The position numbers and the translations under genes are program-made. This document shows, one piece after another, positions 9,121 through 17,206 of a stretch of DNA of 64,000 nt; position 1 is the first letter of the stretch; each line of letters begins with the position of its first letter. The DNA comes from G965202665 sp965243835. Its GTDB lineage: Bacteria; Actinomycetota; Acidimicrobiia; Spongiisociales; Spongiisociaceae. The stretch is taken from contig OZ251578.1 of the NCBI GenBank assembly GCA_965243835.1, positions 744,001 through 808,000 on the forward strand, written 5' to 3'. Under the pieces are notes generated by a model. The model saw nothing but the letters and a program-made list of their open reading frames with translations, did no database searches and was not told the origin of the DNA.

Positions 9121-9930
9121 GTGTCGGATCAAACCAACCGCTTGGAAGTAGCCAACCTGGAGGTCGTGTACAACGACGTGGTGTTGGTGTTGCGCGGCAT
9201 TTCCCTGGAAGTGCCCGCCGGGCGGGTGGTGGCCCTGCTGGGGGCCAACGGGGCGGGCAAAACCACCACCCTGCGGGCCATCGGCGGCCTGTTGGACATT
9301 CACGAGGGGGAGATCACCAAAGGTTCCGTCACCTGGAACGGGGAAACCCTCAACCACAAGGACCCCTCCTACATCGTGCGTTCCGGCATCACCCAGGTGA
9401 TGGAGGGGCGGCGGGTGTTCGTGGAGTTGACCGTGGAGGAGAACCTGCGCACCGGGGCCTACACCAACCGCAGCCGCGACTCGGTGCGGGACTCCTTTGA
9501 CCGGGTGATGACCCTGTTCCCGGTGCTGGCCGAACGACGGGGGTCGGTGGCCGGTTACCTGTCGGGCGGGGAGCAGCAGATGCTGGCCATCGGCCGGGCG
9601 TTGATGGCCGACCCCAAGTTGCTGGTGCTGGATGAGCCGTCGCTGGGGCTGGCCCCGCAACTGGTGCAGCAGATCCGGGACATCATCGTGGAGATCAACC
9701 GGCAGGGGGTGGGGGTGTTGCTGATCGAACAGAACGCGGTGATGGCCCTGTCCATCGCCTCCCACGGTTACATAATGGAAACCGGCAAGATGGTAATGGA
9801 CGGCAAACCGGACAAACTGCTCAAGGACGAAGACGTGCAGGAGTTTTACCTGGGTCTGCATGGGGAGGGGGAGCGCAAATCGTTCCGGGAGGTGAAACAT
9901 TACAAGCGCCGCAAGCGGTGGTTGAGCTGA
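9121..9930 (+). CDS. livF: Liv-type ABC transporter ATP-binding protein (LivF family)
   Basis: This is one of two ATPases of the importer, 269 residues. It shows Walker A GANGAGKTT, the Q-loop region TQVMEGRRVF that marks LivF, signature YLSGGEQQML, Walker B LLVLDEPSLGLAP and switch histidine region LLIEQN. The C-terminus is longer than in E. coli LivF and basic (KHYKRRKRW). The start is a GTG at 9121, after the hairpin at the end of the binding-protein gene. The stop overlaps the start of the livG-type gene in a TGATG arrangement, so the two ATPases are coupled. Confidence 0.9.
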   Translation: MSDQTNRLEVANLEVVYNDVVLVLRGISLEVPAGRVVALLGANGAGKTTTLRAIGGLLDIHEGEITKGSVTWNGETLNHKDPSYIVRSGITQVMEGRRVFVELTVEENLRTGAYTNRSRDSVRDSFDRVMTLFPVLAERRGSVAGYLSGGEQQMLAIGRALMADPKLLVLDEPSLGLAPQLVQQIRDIIVEINRQGVGVLLIEQNAVMALSIASHGYIMETGKMVMDGKPDKLLKDEDVQEFYLGLHGEGERKSFREVKHYKRRKRWLS

Positions 9931-10769
9931 TGTCCGCCGGACGCCGCGCCGCCATCCGCACCCTGGAATCTTGGGCGCGCCGCGCCGAGGAGGCCGCCGA
10001 CTACGACCATTTGGTGGAGGTGGAGGACATCAGCCTGTCCTTTAAGGGATTGCAGGCTTTGAGCGAGGTGGGATTTTACGTGGACCAGGGGGAGTTGTTC
10101 GCCATCATCGGGCCCAACGGGGCCGGCAAAACATCTATTTTCAACTGCCTGAACGGCGTGTACCGCCCCCAAAAGGGCGATATCCGCTGGGCGGGCGAGT
10201 CCCTCATCGGGGTGCGTCCCGACCGGATCGCCCGGCTGGGAATCGCCCGCACCTTTCAGAACATTGAGCTGTTCGCCCATATGACTGTGCTGGAAAACCT
10301 GGGTTTGGGCAGGCATGTGCGCACCAACGTGGGCTGGATCGCGGGCAGCGTGTGGTGGGGGAAAGCCAAGCGGGAGGAAATGGCCAACCGGGAGTTGGTG
10401 GAGGCCATCATCGACCTGTTGGAAATCAAACAGTGGCGCAAATATCCGGTGGCGTTGCTTCCTTACGGGGTGCAGAAACGGGTGGAGTTGGGACGGGCGC
10501 TGGCCATGGAACCGCGCTTGCTTCTGCTGGACGAGCCGGTGGCGGGGATGAACCTGGAGGAAACCGAGGACATGGCCCGCTTCATTTTGGATGTGCGGGA
10601 GGAGTTGGGCATCAGCATCATCCTGGTGGAGCACGACATGGGACTGGTAATGGACATCGCCGACCGGGTGATGGTGCTGGACTTCGGCCGCAAAATAGCC
10701 GAAGGCGCCCCCTCCGAAGTACAGACCAACCCCGACGTAATCAAAGCCTACCTAGGCGAAGCCTCCTAA
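9930..10769 (+). CDS. livG: Liv-type ABC transporter ATP-binding protein (LivG family)
   Basis: This is the second ATPase of the importer. Walker A is GPNGAGKTS, the LivG-specific insert follows GIARTFQNIELFAHMTVLENL, the signature region is degenerate (LLPYGVQKRVELGRAL in place of LSGGQ), and Walker B is LLLLDEPVAGMN with the EHDMGLVMDIADRVMVLD switch region. The PYGxQ(K/R) signature is usual for LivG. The preferred start is the ATG at 9930, overlapping the livF-type stop by one base. An in-frame GTG at 9918 would add four residues. It is the last gene of the operon. The converging small gene ends about 50 bp downstream, with no obvious intrinsic terminator between them. Confidence 0.9.
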   Translation: MSAGRRAAIRTLESWARRAEEAADYDHLVEVEDISLSFKGLQALSEVGFYVDQGELFAIIGPNGAGKTSIFNCLNGVYRPQKGDIRWAGESLIGVRPDRIARLGIARTFQNIELFAHMTVLENLGLGRHVRTNVGWIAGSVWWGKAKREEMANRELVEAIIDLLEIKQWRKYPVALLPYGVQKRVELGRALAMEPRLLLLDEPVAGMNLEETEDMARFILDVREELGISIILVEHDMGLVMDIADRVMVLDFGRKIAEGAPSEVQTNPDVIKAYLGEAS

Positions 10770-10817
10770 CCATCTACCGGTCTACAGAGGCAAGATTTCA
10801 GATTCAAGGGGATGTGA

Positions 10818-11078
10818 TCACCCTCGCATTTCACTGATCAGCGGCGACACCGGCTCCTTCACCTTGAAACGGCGCGGCGGCAGGTACCTTTTGGTCGTTT
10901 TAGGCGGGGTGGAGGTTAACGGCCCATAATCGGCCATTACCGCTTCCATCGTGAGCAGGCCGTCTGAGGTTCTCTCGCCGGCAACGGACGTTGCCGGGCC
11001 GTTTTTGACCTGTTCCGCGTAGCGACGCAACCTGGAGCGCCGTTCCCTCCGAAATGCTTTCGATTTGTCTTGCGTCAT
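10818..11078 (-). CDS. Small basic protein encoded after the Fic gene
   Basis: An 86-residue basic protein (about one fifth Arg/Lys) starts 14 bp after the Fic stop, with AAAGGA as ribosome site, so it is almost certainly co-transcribed with it. It begins MTQDKSKAFRRERRSRLRRY and ends in a Pro/Lys-rich tail. I recognise no domain, signal peptide or membrane segment. It might be a partner or regulator of the Fic enzyme, but it does not show the features of FicA/VbhA antitoxins, so this is only context. Base composition is lower in GC than the flanking transport operons, as for the Fic gene, suggesting joint acquisition. Confidence 0.55.
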   Translation of the reverse strand: MTQDKSKAFRRERRSRLRRYAEQVKNGPATSVAGERTSDGLLTMEAVMADYGPLTSTPPKTTKRYLPPRRFKVKEPVSPLISEMRG

Positions 11079-11092
11079 TTTCGGAGATTCCT

Positions 11093-12598
11093 TTAGGGAG
11101 CGGTAAGCCCGTTTCCTCTTCCTACTACCCGGTGGCTTAACTCCTGCACCGCTACCGCCAGCGAATGGTCGAGCCAGTCATACAGTTCGACTGAGCGGTT
11201 GTCCACTTCCTCGTCGTGGGAGAAGGTGAAGGCGTCCCACGAGGTTTCCACAAATTCTTCGGCGGTGCTGTGGCCTTCGCCCCGCGCCCGCGGCTTGCGA
11301 TGTTGGATAAGGCCGAAGGAAGTGATAGCCATTACGCCGGTGCGGAGGCTGCCCACGTGATGAATGGAAACGACCAACTGCATTCGGAAACCGTCGATGT
11401 CCACCTGTAGCATCTGCCACCATTTGTCCAATGTCAGATCGGCGTAATATTCGGCGCGTTGGGCGGTTCGAATAATTTCACGACGCCACTTGTGAGATCG
11501 GTCTTTTTGCGCCCCATCGATATCAGTTTTTACTCTTCGTTTTTGTTCTTTGAAAATTTCCTCCAGGTCGCGGACAGCTCCTTTCAGCCAGTCTTCGATC
11601 CGGGCATGCATTTCCTCTGCTCTTATATGAACTGCCACCGCTTTTTGTTCAGAAAGTTGCCTTTCTTTCAGCTCCCATGACCTCGCAAAAGCCCGGGCGA
11701 CTTCTTTGGCGGTTTGCGGCTCCGGAGAAGAAACAGGCGCCGGTTCTTGTAGTTCGTTGCGGATAGATCGCATGGCCAACTTGGTGAACAGTTGACCAAA
11801 ATGGGTTAGATCTCCATTGTTGGCTATATCCAGAGCCCTTAAATACCGATCCCGATCGTTTCTGCTGACGACAATAGGCGGATAGTGGTCTCTTTCTAGG
11901 GATAGCAACACTAGGACGCGGGCTACGCGGCCGTTCCCGTCTTCAAAAGGATGGATTTGCACAAACCGGTGGTGCAACCAAGCCGCCGAGACAATGGGAT
12001 GAACATGATCTATCATGTCGTTATAAAGTTTGACAAGGTGTTCCATCTCCCCATCTACTTGTTCAGGAGGCGCAAACTCCAACAGTGAACCGTCGCTACG
12101 TATCACATTATTGGGCGTTTTTTTGAAATCGCCATGCCGTAGAGGAGGTTGTACTGGATTCCCCAGCGTATCGGTGGCATCATAGGTTTGCTGGGTTTGG
12201 GTGATAAGTTGATGCAGTTCTTTAATGAAAAAGGGAGACAGGGCTCGGTCTTTTTTTACGAAGTCGATTGCTAATTCCAGTCCTTGCATTTGCGCTCGCA
12301 GGGTGGATAAAACTCCGTCCGGAACGTCTCCTCCCGCTCGGAAAACCGTTTCCTTGGTTAAACCTTCCACTACTAAAGCCCTGGTTAAACCCCAATCGAG
12401 GTCGTACAACCTTTCCAGAATTCCGGTTTCAATGGCTTGCTTGCGGAGGGTGCGCCGGCGCAACTCCCTTTTGTCGGCCTCGTCCAAAACGGCGGTGAAA
12501 TCACGCCATTGGCGGTGCAGGGCTTCGGCCGCGGCCAAATCGCCGCGTAGCTTTTCCTCCACCGCGGGGTCAAGCGGCTGAATGGGACGCCAGCTCAT
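11093..12598 (-). CDS. Fic-domain protein (probable AMP transferase)
   Basis: Fic enzymes transfer AMP, or another nucleotide part, to a hydroxyl side chain of a target protein. The 501-residue protein has the complete catalytic loop HPFEDGNGRVAR (H216-R227). N-terminal to it, the segment IETGILERLYDL matches the class II inhibitory helix pattern (S/T)xxxE(G/N), with T58 and E62, but Arg replaces Gly/Asn at 63. The N-terminal helical region and the long C-terminal region (about 300-501) have no match I recognise; the latter includes a charged helix around residues 340-390. The upstream sequence has TATTAA three bases before the ATG and no clear ribosome site. Lower GC than its neighbours suggests horizontal transfer. 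Confidence 0.85.
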   Translation of the reverse strand: MSWRPIQPLDPAVEEKLRGDLAAAEALHRQWRDFTAVLDEADKRELRRRTLRKQAIETGILERLYDLDWGLTRALVVEGLTKETVFRAGGDVPDGVLSTLRAQMQGLELAIDFVKKDRALSPFFIKELHQLITQTQQTYDATDTLGNPVQPPLRHGDFKKTPNNVIRSDGSLLEFAPPEQVDGEMEHLVKLYNDMIDHVHPIVSAAWLHHRFVQIHPFEDGNGRVARVLVLLSLERDHYPPIVVSRNDRDRYLRALDIANNGDLTHFGQLFTKLAMRSIRNELQEPAPVSSPEPQTAKEVARAFARSWELKERQLSEQKAVAVHIRAEEMHARIEDWLKGAVRDLEEIFKEQKRRVKTDIDGAQKDRSHKWRREIIRTAQRAEYYADLTLDKWWQMLQVDIDGFRMQLVVSIHHVGSLRTGVMAITSFGLIQHRKPRARGEGHSTAEEFVETSWDAFTFSHDEEVDNRSVELYDWLDHSLAVAVQELSHRVVGRGNGLTAP

Positions 12599-12622
12599 AA
12601 TTTAATATGCTGTTGGGCCGGG

Positions 12623-13465
12623 TTAGGGGGACACCAAGGATTGGTAGGCGTCGGGGCGGCGGTCCCGGTAGAAGGCCCACACTTTGCGCACTTCGTCGAT
12701 CATGTCCATGTCCAGGTCCCGTACCAGCACCTCCTCGTCGACATCGGAGGCGGGGTCGCCCACCAGTTGCCCGCGCGGGTCTACGAAATAGGACGAACCG
12801 TAGAAGTCATTATCACCGTACGGTTCGGAGCCGACTCGGTTGATGGCCCCGATGAAGTACTCGTTGGCTACCGCCGAGGCGGGTTGCTCCAGGTTCCACA
12901 AGTACATCGACAAGCCCCGGCTGGTGGCCGACGGGTTGAACACCAGTTTCGCCCCCGCCAGACCCAGGGCCCGCCACCCCTCCGGGAAATGCCGGTCGTA
13001 GCAGATGTACACCCCCACCCGTCCCACCGCCGTGTCGAACACCGGATAGCCCAGGTTGCCGGGACGGAAGTAAAACTTCTCCCAGAACCCGGGTAGATGC
13101 GGAATGTGGGTCTTGCGGTATTTGCCCAGATAAGTCCCGTCGGCGTCGATCACCGCCGCCGTGTTGTACAGAAACCCGTCGTCCTCCTTCTCGTATACGG
13201 GGACCACCAGCACCATCTCCGTCTCCCGGGCGGTTTGGAGCATGCGTTGCACGGTGGGTCCCTCCGGTACCCGCTCCGCGGCGTCCTTGTGGACATCGTC
13301 CTGCACCTGGCAGAAGTAGGGGCCGTTGCACAGCTCCTGGAAGCACAGCACCCGGGCCCCCCGCTCGGCCGCCTGCCGGGCGTAGCCGACGCTCTTTTCC
13401 ACCATGGACTCGAGGTCCCCGGTCCACGCCGTCTGGACGATGGCCGCCCGAATGATGTTAGCCAT
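12623..13465 (-). CDS. Nitrilase-superfamily amidase (beta-ureidopropionase / N-carbamoylputrescine amidase-like)
   Basis: This 280-residue carbon-nitrogen hydrolase has the full Glu-Lys-Cys triad: E44 in FQELC, K118 in YRKTH and C155 in ICYDRHFPE. The sequence around these residues is closest to N-carbamoyl hydrolases such as beta-ureidopropionase and N-carbamoylputrescine amidase. It lies downstream of, and in the same direction as, an SsuABC/NMT1-type importer. In actinobacteria that pairing fits uptake and breakdown of a pyrimidine-like or other N-carbamoyl compound. No dihydropyrimidinase is in the window, so this stays an inference. Its first 13 codons and ribosome site are repeated 1.7 kb upstream (15140-15190), which shows that the exonuclease insert separated it from its operon. 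Confidence 0.88.
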   Translation of the reverse strand: MANIIRAAIVQTAWTGDLESMVEKSVGYARQAAERGARVLCFQELCNGPYFCQVQDDVHKDAAERVPEGPTVQRMLQTARETEMVLVVPVYEKEDDGFLYNTAAVIDADGTYLGKYRKTHIPHLPGFWEKFYFRPGNLGYPVFDTAVGRVGVYICYDRHFPEGWRALGLAGAKLVFNPSATSRGLSMYLWNLEQPASAVANEYFIGAINRVGSEPYGDNDFYGSSYFVDPRGQLVGDPASDVDEEVLVRDLDMDMIDEVRKVWAFYRDRRPDAYQSLVSP

Positions 13466-13477
13466 TATCTTCCTCCG
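13428..13477. repeat. Direct repeat, insert-proximal copy (amidase 5' end)
   Basis: This 50-bp segment covers the ribosome site and first ~13 codons of the intact amidase gene. It recurs in the same orientation at 15140-15190 with few mismatches, including 23 identical bases (13428-13450 against 15140-15162). It marks one edge of the exonuclease-bearing insert. Confidence 0.8.
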
Positions 13478-13787
13478 TTTTTTCCTGCATAGTATCTTTT
13501 ATTTGCAACGAAACAATATTGGATACGGGGGTCATAATATTCCCGGTGAGTAGTAGCCACTGATAGATACCCTCTACCCCTTCCCATGCCGACAGCACCT
13601 TCCTTAGTCCGCTAGGATCGAGACTAATCTGTTGGTGAGACTTGCCGTCTCTCACGATGGGATCTCTAAGAGAAGCGAGCGCCGTCAACGGATCTTTCCG
13701 TATCCTCTCCCTTAGGTCTCTACTGTCAGAAAGGGACATCGTTTTTAGTATGTCGGCTTGCCTGTCAATCAGGTTATCTTCTGTCAT
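13458..13787 (-). CDS. Small hypothetical protein carried on the insert
   Basis: A 109-residue acidic protein with ATG at 13787 and a GGAGA ribosome site. It begins MTEDNLIDRQADILKTMSL and is predicted mostly helical, with no signal peptide or membrane span. I recognise no family. Its stop lies inside the first codons of the amidase gene (8-bp overlap), so ribosomes finishing it could feed the amidase start. It follows the exonuclease gene by 26 bp and is likely in one transcript with it. AT-richer codons match the exonuclease gene, not the transporter genes around. Confidence 0.6.
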   Translation of the reverse strand: MTEDNLIDRQADILKTMSLSDSRDLRERIRKDPLTALASLRDPIVRDGKSHQQISLDPSGLRKVLSAWEGVEGIYQWLLLTGNIMTPVSNIVSLQIKDTMQEKTEEDNG

Positions 13788-13813
13788 ACTTTGTTCTCCT
13801 CTTAAGTGTTAAG

Positions 13814-15115
13814 CTAATGGTTTCGGGCAGATAGATGTTGTGTACCTTCCTTTACTTCTATTGTCCGACCGGGAAAGATCTCATGCAATCTTGCTAAAGG
13901 AAGGATCGGTATTCCCATTTCGCGGGCTTTGGAGGCTTTTCCCGATTCGGACTGCGCGTCCAACGCTAAAACGAGTCGCGTATACTTTTTGGCCAAGCCG
14001 CCAGTGATTAAGCCGCGGTCTGCCAACTTTTTACCTATCTCGGTTCTTGTCAGGGTGGGGTGTTGGCCGGTGAGGGTAATACGATCTCCCTCCGTCAAGA
14101 TGACCGTCTCCGGCAATTCTGTTGTTTCTTCGTAACCCCGGGTGCGTCGATTAACCGTAGACTCTTCAGATACAGCACCAACTTCGGTGATCAGATTATC
14201 GATATATTTCCGTTCGGTTGCCGTAACTACCCCATCAGATAATGCTTTGTCTACTTCTCGGTTGATAAATTCTCGTTCCGCCGCTTTCTGGGTTTGCTCA
14301 CACCAACCCAGAGATTTTGCTAGCTCGTCCAGCTCGGCACGTTCCTCTTTGGTTAGCACCTCGTCTTCCAACGCTTCCTGTAGCAAGTCGAAATAAGACT
14401 CGGTGATGCTCGATTCCTCGATTTGCGGGAACTTATTCCCATCGCGTAATAGAACTCTGCCCGAGACTGGAGCGGATACGGTGACGGTGGCGGGTCGGGC
14501 GAAAATCCGATCCGAGAGGATCGCGTCCTCGCAAAGGGAGAACAGGCCAGCCGTTGCCTCGGCGTCCCCCATTGCCGAATGCCAGCGGGAAGTGCGCACT
14601 CCGGCCGATTGGCAAACGTCTGATAGTTTCCCGGGCCACATTGACGAAGTATCGAACCAGGAGCCCTCCGCGAATAGATGGCCGCCTATTCGTCCAAATT
14701 CGTTTTTAAGCATACGTAAGTCGAAGAGAATGTTGTGTCCTACTAGTAATCGCCCGTTCAGTCGATCCCGAATGTCCCCTGCTATTTCCAAGAAGCGAGG
14801 GGCTTGTTGAACCATTGTGGCGGAGATGCCATGTATGTGTTGCACCTCCAGCGATATATCCCGCTCAGGTTGCACCATGGTTTGCCACCGGTCGGTTATT
14901 TGGCAGGTTGCGTTTATTTGAAGGATTGCTATCTCCACCACCCGGTCCTTATTGTAGACCCCGGTGGTTTCCACATCAACCACGGCATATTCGGCTCCTA
15001 TAGTGTCCGACCATTTCCGCCATAATGAGGTCCCGTCAGATTTTGGAGCAGGAACGCCCTGCGCAGGGTTCAACGCGGACCGGCGGGTTGCGCGACGCCT
15101 CCCGTATTTCAACAT
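13814..15115 (-). CDS. DnaQ-like 3'-5' exonuclease with TerB-like middle and BRCT C-terminus
   Basis: This 433-residue protein has three parts. A DEDDh exonuclease domain (about 40-210) has Exo I VDVETTGV (D47, E49), Exo II VGHNILFDLRML and Exo III HSAMGDAEAT, all acidic and His residues present. A helical region (about 245-315, LLQEALEDEVLTKEERAEL) looks TerB-like. A C-terminal BRCT-like domain (about 340-420) contains VILTEGDRITLTGQHPTLTRTEIGKKL. Exonuclease-BRCT fusions are known in actinobacteria and are thought to act in DNA repair or element defence; the role here is not known. It sits on a 1.7-kb insert flanked by a direct repeat. The start at 15115 lies just inside the repeat, with GGAGG supplied by it. 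Confidence 0.8.
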   Translation of the reverse strand: MLKYGRRRATRRSALNPAQGVPAPKSDGTSLWRKWSDTIGAEYAVVDVETTGVYNKDRVVEIAILQINATCQITDRWQTMVQPERDISLEVQHIHGISATMVQQAPRFLEIAGDIRDRLNGRLLVGHNILFDLRMLKNEFGRIGGHLFAEGSWFDTSSMWPGKLSDVCQSAGVRTSRWHSAMGDAEATAGLFSLCEDAILSDRIFARPATVTVSAPVSGRVLLRDGNKFPQIEESSITESYFDLLQEALEDEVLTKEERAELDELAKSLGWCEQTQKAAEREFINREVDKALSDGVVTATERKYIDNLITEVGAVSEESTVNRRTRGYEETTELPETVILTEGDRITLTGQHPTLTRTEIGKKLADRGLITGGLAKKYTRLVLALDAQSESGKASKAREMGIPILPLARLHEIFPGRTIEVKEGTQHLSARNH

Positions 15116-15177
15116 GGCGCCTCCCAGGAGGAAGAAACGGCCGTCTGGACGATGGCCGCCCGGATGATGTTCGACAT
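15109..15177 (-). pseudogene. 5' remnant of the amidase gene
   Basis: The frame reads MSNIIRAAIVQTA and then diverges to a stop after 22 codons. It is preceded by a perfect AGGAGGAAG ribosome site and lies 38 bp after the binding-protein stop, exactly where the amidase gene would be expected in the transporter operon. The intact gene begins MANIIRAAIVQTA. This is the stump left upstream of the insert. Confidence 0.75.
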
Positions 15178-15190
15178 TGGTCTTCCTCCT
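15140..15190. repeat. Direct repeat, operon-proximal copy (amidase 5' end)
   Basis: Partner of the repeat at 13428-13477, same orientation, about 1.7 kb apart. It marks the outer edge of the exonuclease insert. Confidence 0.8.
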
Positions 15191-15214
15191 GGTTGGCCGG
15201 GCCCGCCGGCGGGT

Positions 15215-16345
15215 TTATTCGCCGCCGGGGTTGAGGGCGACGGTGGTGCGGCTCCAGTTGGAGCCGACCGTGTCCAATCCTTCCCCGTTGAGGGCGTTGA
15301 CTGCGTCTTGGGCGAAGTCGGTGCGGTAGGCCCCCGAGCCCGGAGCGGACTCGATCACTCCCTGGCTGGTGGCCACGTTCACCGTCTGCGCCCACAGGTC
15401 GGAGTTCATAACCCCGATCCCGCCCGGGGAGGGCCAGATCAGACCGTTTATTTCGTTCATCTGCCAGGTCTGATGGCTGCGCCCCAGAGTGGGCCCGGCG
15501 TCGAGAACGATGTCCACGCACGAATCCGGGTTGTCCCGGCAGTAGATCCAACCCCGGAAACTGGCCCGCAGGAAAGCCCCTACGGTGTCCGGGTTATTCC
15601 TCGCGTAATCCTCGGTCACCCAGATGGCGTCCTGCAACATGGCGGTGGCGATGTCGGGATCGTTGAAGTCGATCACGTTCAGGTCCTCCGGTTGGTAGAG
15701 CTGACCCGTGTCCGGGTTGGTAGCCTCCAGCACCTGGGCGTACTCGTTGTAGATCATCGCCTCCGCGGCGTCGATCTCCCGGTTGAGCAGGGCCTCCATG
15801 TCGAAGCTCTGACCGACCAGTTCCACATCCGGCACATTGAATTTTTCGATGGCGGCGGTCAACTCGAACTCGTTGCCGAACCCCCAGTTGCCGACCGTGC
15901 GGCCCGCCCAATCGGCGGGGGAGGTGATGCCCGAGTCGGCCCAGGACACCATCAACGTGCCCGACCGTTGGAACACCTGTCCCACATTGACCAGCCCGGC
16001 CCCTTCCTGGTTGGAGACCAACGCCTTGGGAACCCAGGCCAGACCGAACTGGGCCCCGCCGGTGGCCACCACCTGCTGGGGAACGATTTCCACCGCCCCC
16101 TCCAGGATGGTCACGTCCAAGCCCTCGTCGGCGTAAAACCCTTGGTCGACGGCGGCGTAGTAACCGGCGAACTGCGCTTGGGCCACCCACTGCAACTGCA
16201 GGTTGACGGGGGTCATGGGCATAACCGTGGTGGTGGTCGCCGCGGTGGTGGCTGGCGTTTCCTCATTTCCTCCGCAGGCGGAGGCCAGCAAAGCAAAAGC
16301 GGTTGCCGCCGCTCCCAACCGGGCAAAAGTTTTTCCGTGCGACAT
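15215..16345 (-). CDS. ABC transporter substrate-binding lipoprotein (NMT1/THI5-like)
   Basis: This 376-residue lipoprotein has a signal peptide with lipobox LLASAC (C24), a Thr-rich tether, and an NMT1/THI5-type binding fold beginning VNLQLQWVAQAQFAGYYAA and including GLDVTILEGAV. This family binds pyrimidine-like thiamine precursors, riboflavin, sulfonates or nitrate. With the adjacent N-carbamoyl hydrolase-like enzyme, a pyrimidine-type ligand is reasonable but unproven. The start is the ATG at 16345, directly behind AGGAGG; an upstream in-frame TTG would include the ribosome site itself and is rejected. It is the last transporter gene of the operon 18872 to 15215. Confidence 0.87.
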   Translation of the reverse strand: MSHGKTFARLGAAATAFALLASACGGNEETPATTAATTTTVMPMTPVNLQLQWVAQAQFAGYYAAVDQGFYADEGLDVTILEGAVEIVPQQVVATGGAQFGLAWVPKALVSNQEGAGLVNVGQVFQRSGTLMVSWADSGITSPADWAGRTVGNWGFGNEFELTAAIEKFNVPDVELVGQSFDMEALLNREIDAAEAMIYNEYAQVLEATNPDTGQLYQPEDLNVIDFNDPDIATAMLQDAIWVTEDYARNNPDTVGAFLRASFRGWIYCRDNPDSCVDIVLDAGPTLGRSHQTWQMNEINGLIWPSPGGIGVMNSDLWAQTVNVATSQGVIESAPGSGAYRTDFAQDAVNALNGEGLDTVGSNWSRTTVALNPGGE

Positions 16346-16435
16346 GGAACTTTCCTCCTTCAATCCGTCCCCCTCTGATGGCGCAAGTATAGCCGGTGCG
16401 CGCGTCGGGGTAGCCGGAAACGGAGAATTGAATTT

Positions 16436-17206
16436 TTAGGAAACGCGCACGGACACATGCCAGGGAATGGCCCGGCGCTCCGCCCACGAAACCAGCAGAT
16501 ACAGCAGTATCCCGAAGGCGGAAGCCAGCACGATGGCCGCCCAAGCCTCATCGAATTGGAACAGGCCCGCCTTGGTGGTGATGTACTGGCCGAGCCGGGC
16601 TTGGGGGCCGCCGAAAAATTCTTTGACGATGGCCCCGATCAAGCTGAGGGCGGTGGCCACCTTCAGGGCCGAAAACAGATAGGGCCCGGAGGTGGGAACC
16701 CGCAGTTTCCACAGCACCGTCCGGCGGCGGGCGGCGTAGGAGTCCATCAGCTCCAACTCCCGGGCCGCGGCCGACAGCAAACCCCGCACCATGTTGATCA
16801 TCACCGGGAAGAACACCAGGACGGCCACTACGAAAATACCCCCCGCCGGGCTGAGAATTCCGAACCAGGCGTTGGCGATGGGGGCCAGCACGATGATGGG
16901 GGTGGAGTTGGCGGCGATGGCGAACGGCACCGCCCCCTCCCGCACCAGGGGCCAGCGGGCGGCGGCCAGGGAAACCAGCACGGCCGCCCCCGTCCCCAGC
17001 GCCAAGCCGGCCACGGCCGTGGAAAAAGTGCCCCATCCGGCGGCGAACAGTTCGGCCCCTTCCGCTCCGAAGGCGGCCACGATGGCGGTGGGGGCGGGCA
17101 GGATGAAACCTTCTATGTTCCAGATGCGCACCATCGCCTCCCAAGCCGCCAGCCCTCCCGCGAACAGGGCGATGGCCGGAGCCGCGGACCGCAACCGTTC
17201 CCTCAT
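16436..17206 (-). CDS. ABC transporter permease (SsuC/TauC-type)
   Basis: This 256-residue membrane protein of the BPD_transp_1 family has about six spans. The ATPase-contact loop region contains INMVRGLLSAAARELELMDSYAARR and LRVPTSGPYLFSALKVATALSLIGAIVKEFFG, which is typical of SsuC/ThiX-type permeases. It overlaps the ATPase gene by 4 bp (ATGA) and precedes the binding-protein gene by about 90 bp. A second, different permease gene opens the operon, so the importer probably uses a heterodimeric membrane channel. Confidence 0.88.
   Translation of the reverse strand: MRERLRSAAPAIALFAGGLAAWEAMVRIWNIEGFILPAPTAIVAAFGAEGAELFAAGWGTFSTAVAGLALGTGAAVLVSLAAARWPLVREGAVPFAIAANSTPIIVLAPIANAWFGILSPAGGIFVVAVLVFFPVMINMVRGLLSAAARELELMDSYAARRRTVLWKLRVPTSGPYLFSALKVATALSLIGAIVKEFFGGPQARLGQYITTKAGLFQFDEAWAAIVLASAFGILLYLLVSWAERRAIPWHVSVRVS

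Noticed and set aside
10818..12598. A classic Fic toxin-antitoxin pair (VbhT/VbhA or FicT/FicA)
   Set aside because: In those systems the antitoxin carries the (S/T)xxxE(G/N) motif and usually precedes the toxin gene. Here a related motif is within the Fic protein and the small gene lacks it.
16346..16363. TTG at 16363 as start of the NMT1-type binding protein
   Set aside because: The TTG lies at the edge of the AGGAGG ribosome site that serves the ATG at 16345. The shorter product has a normal lipoprotein signal peptide.
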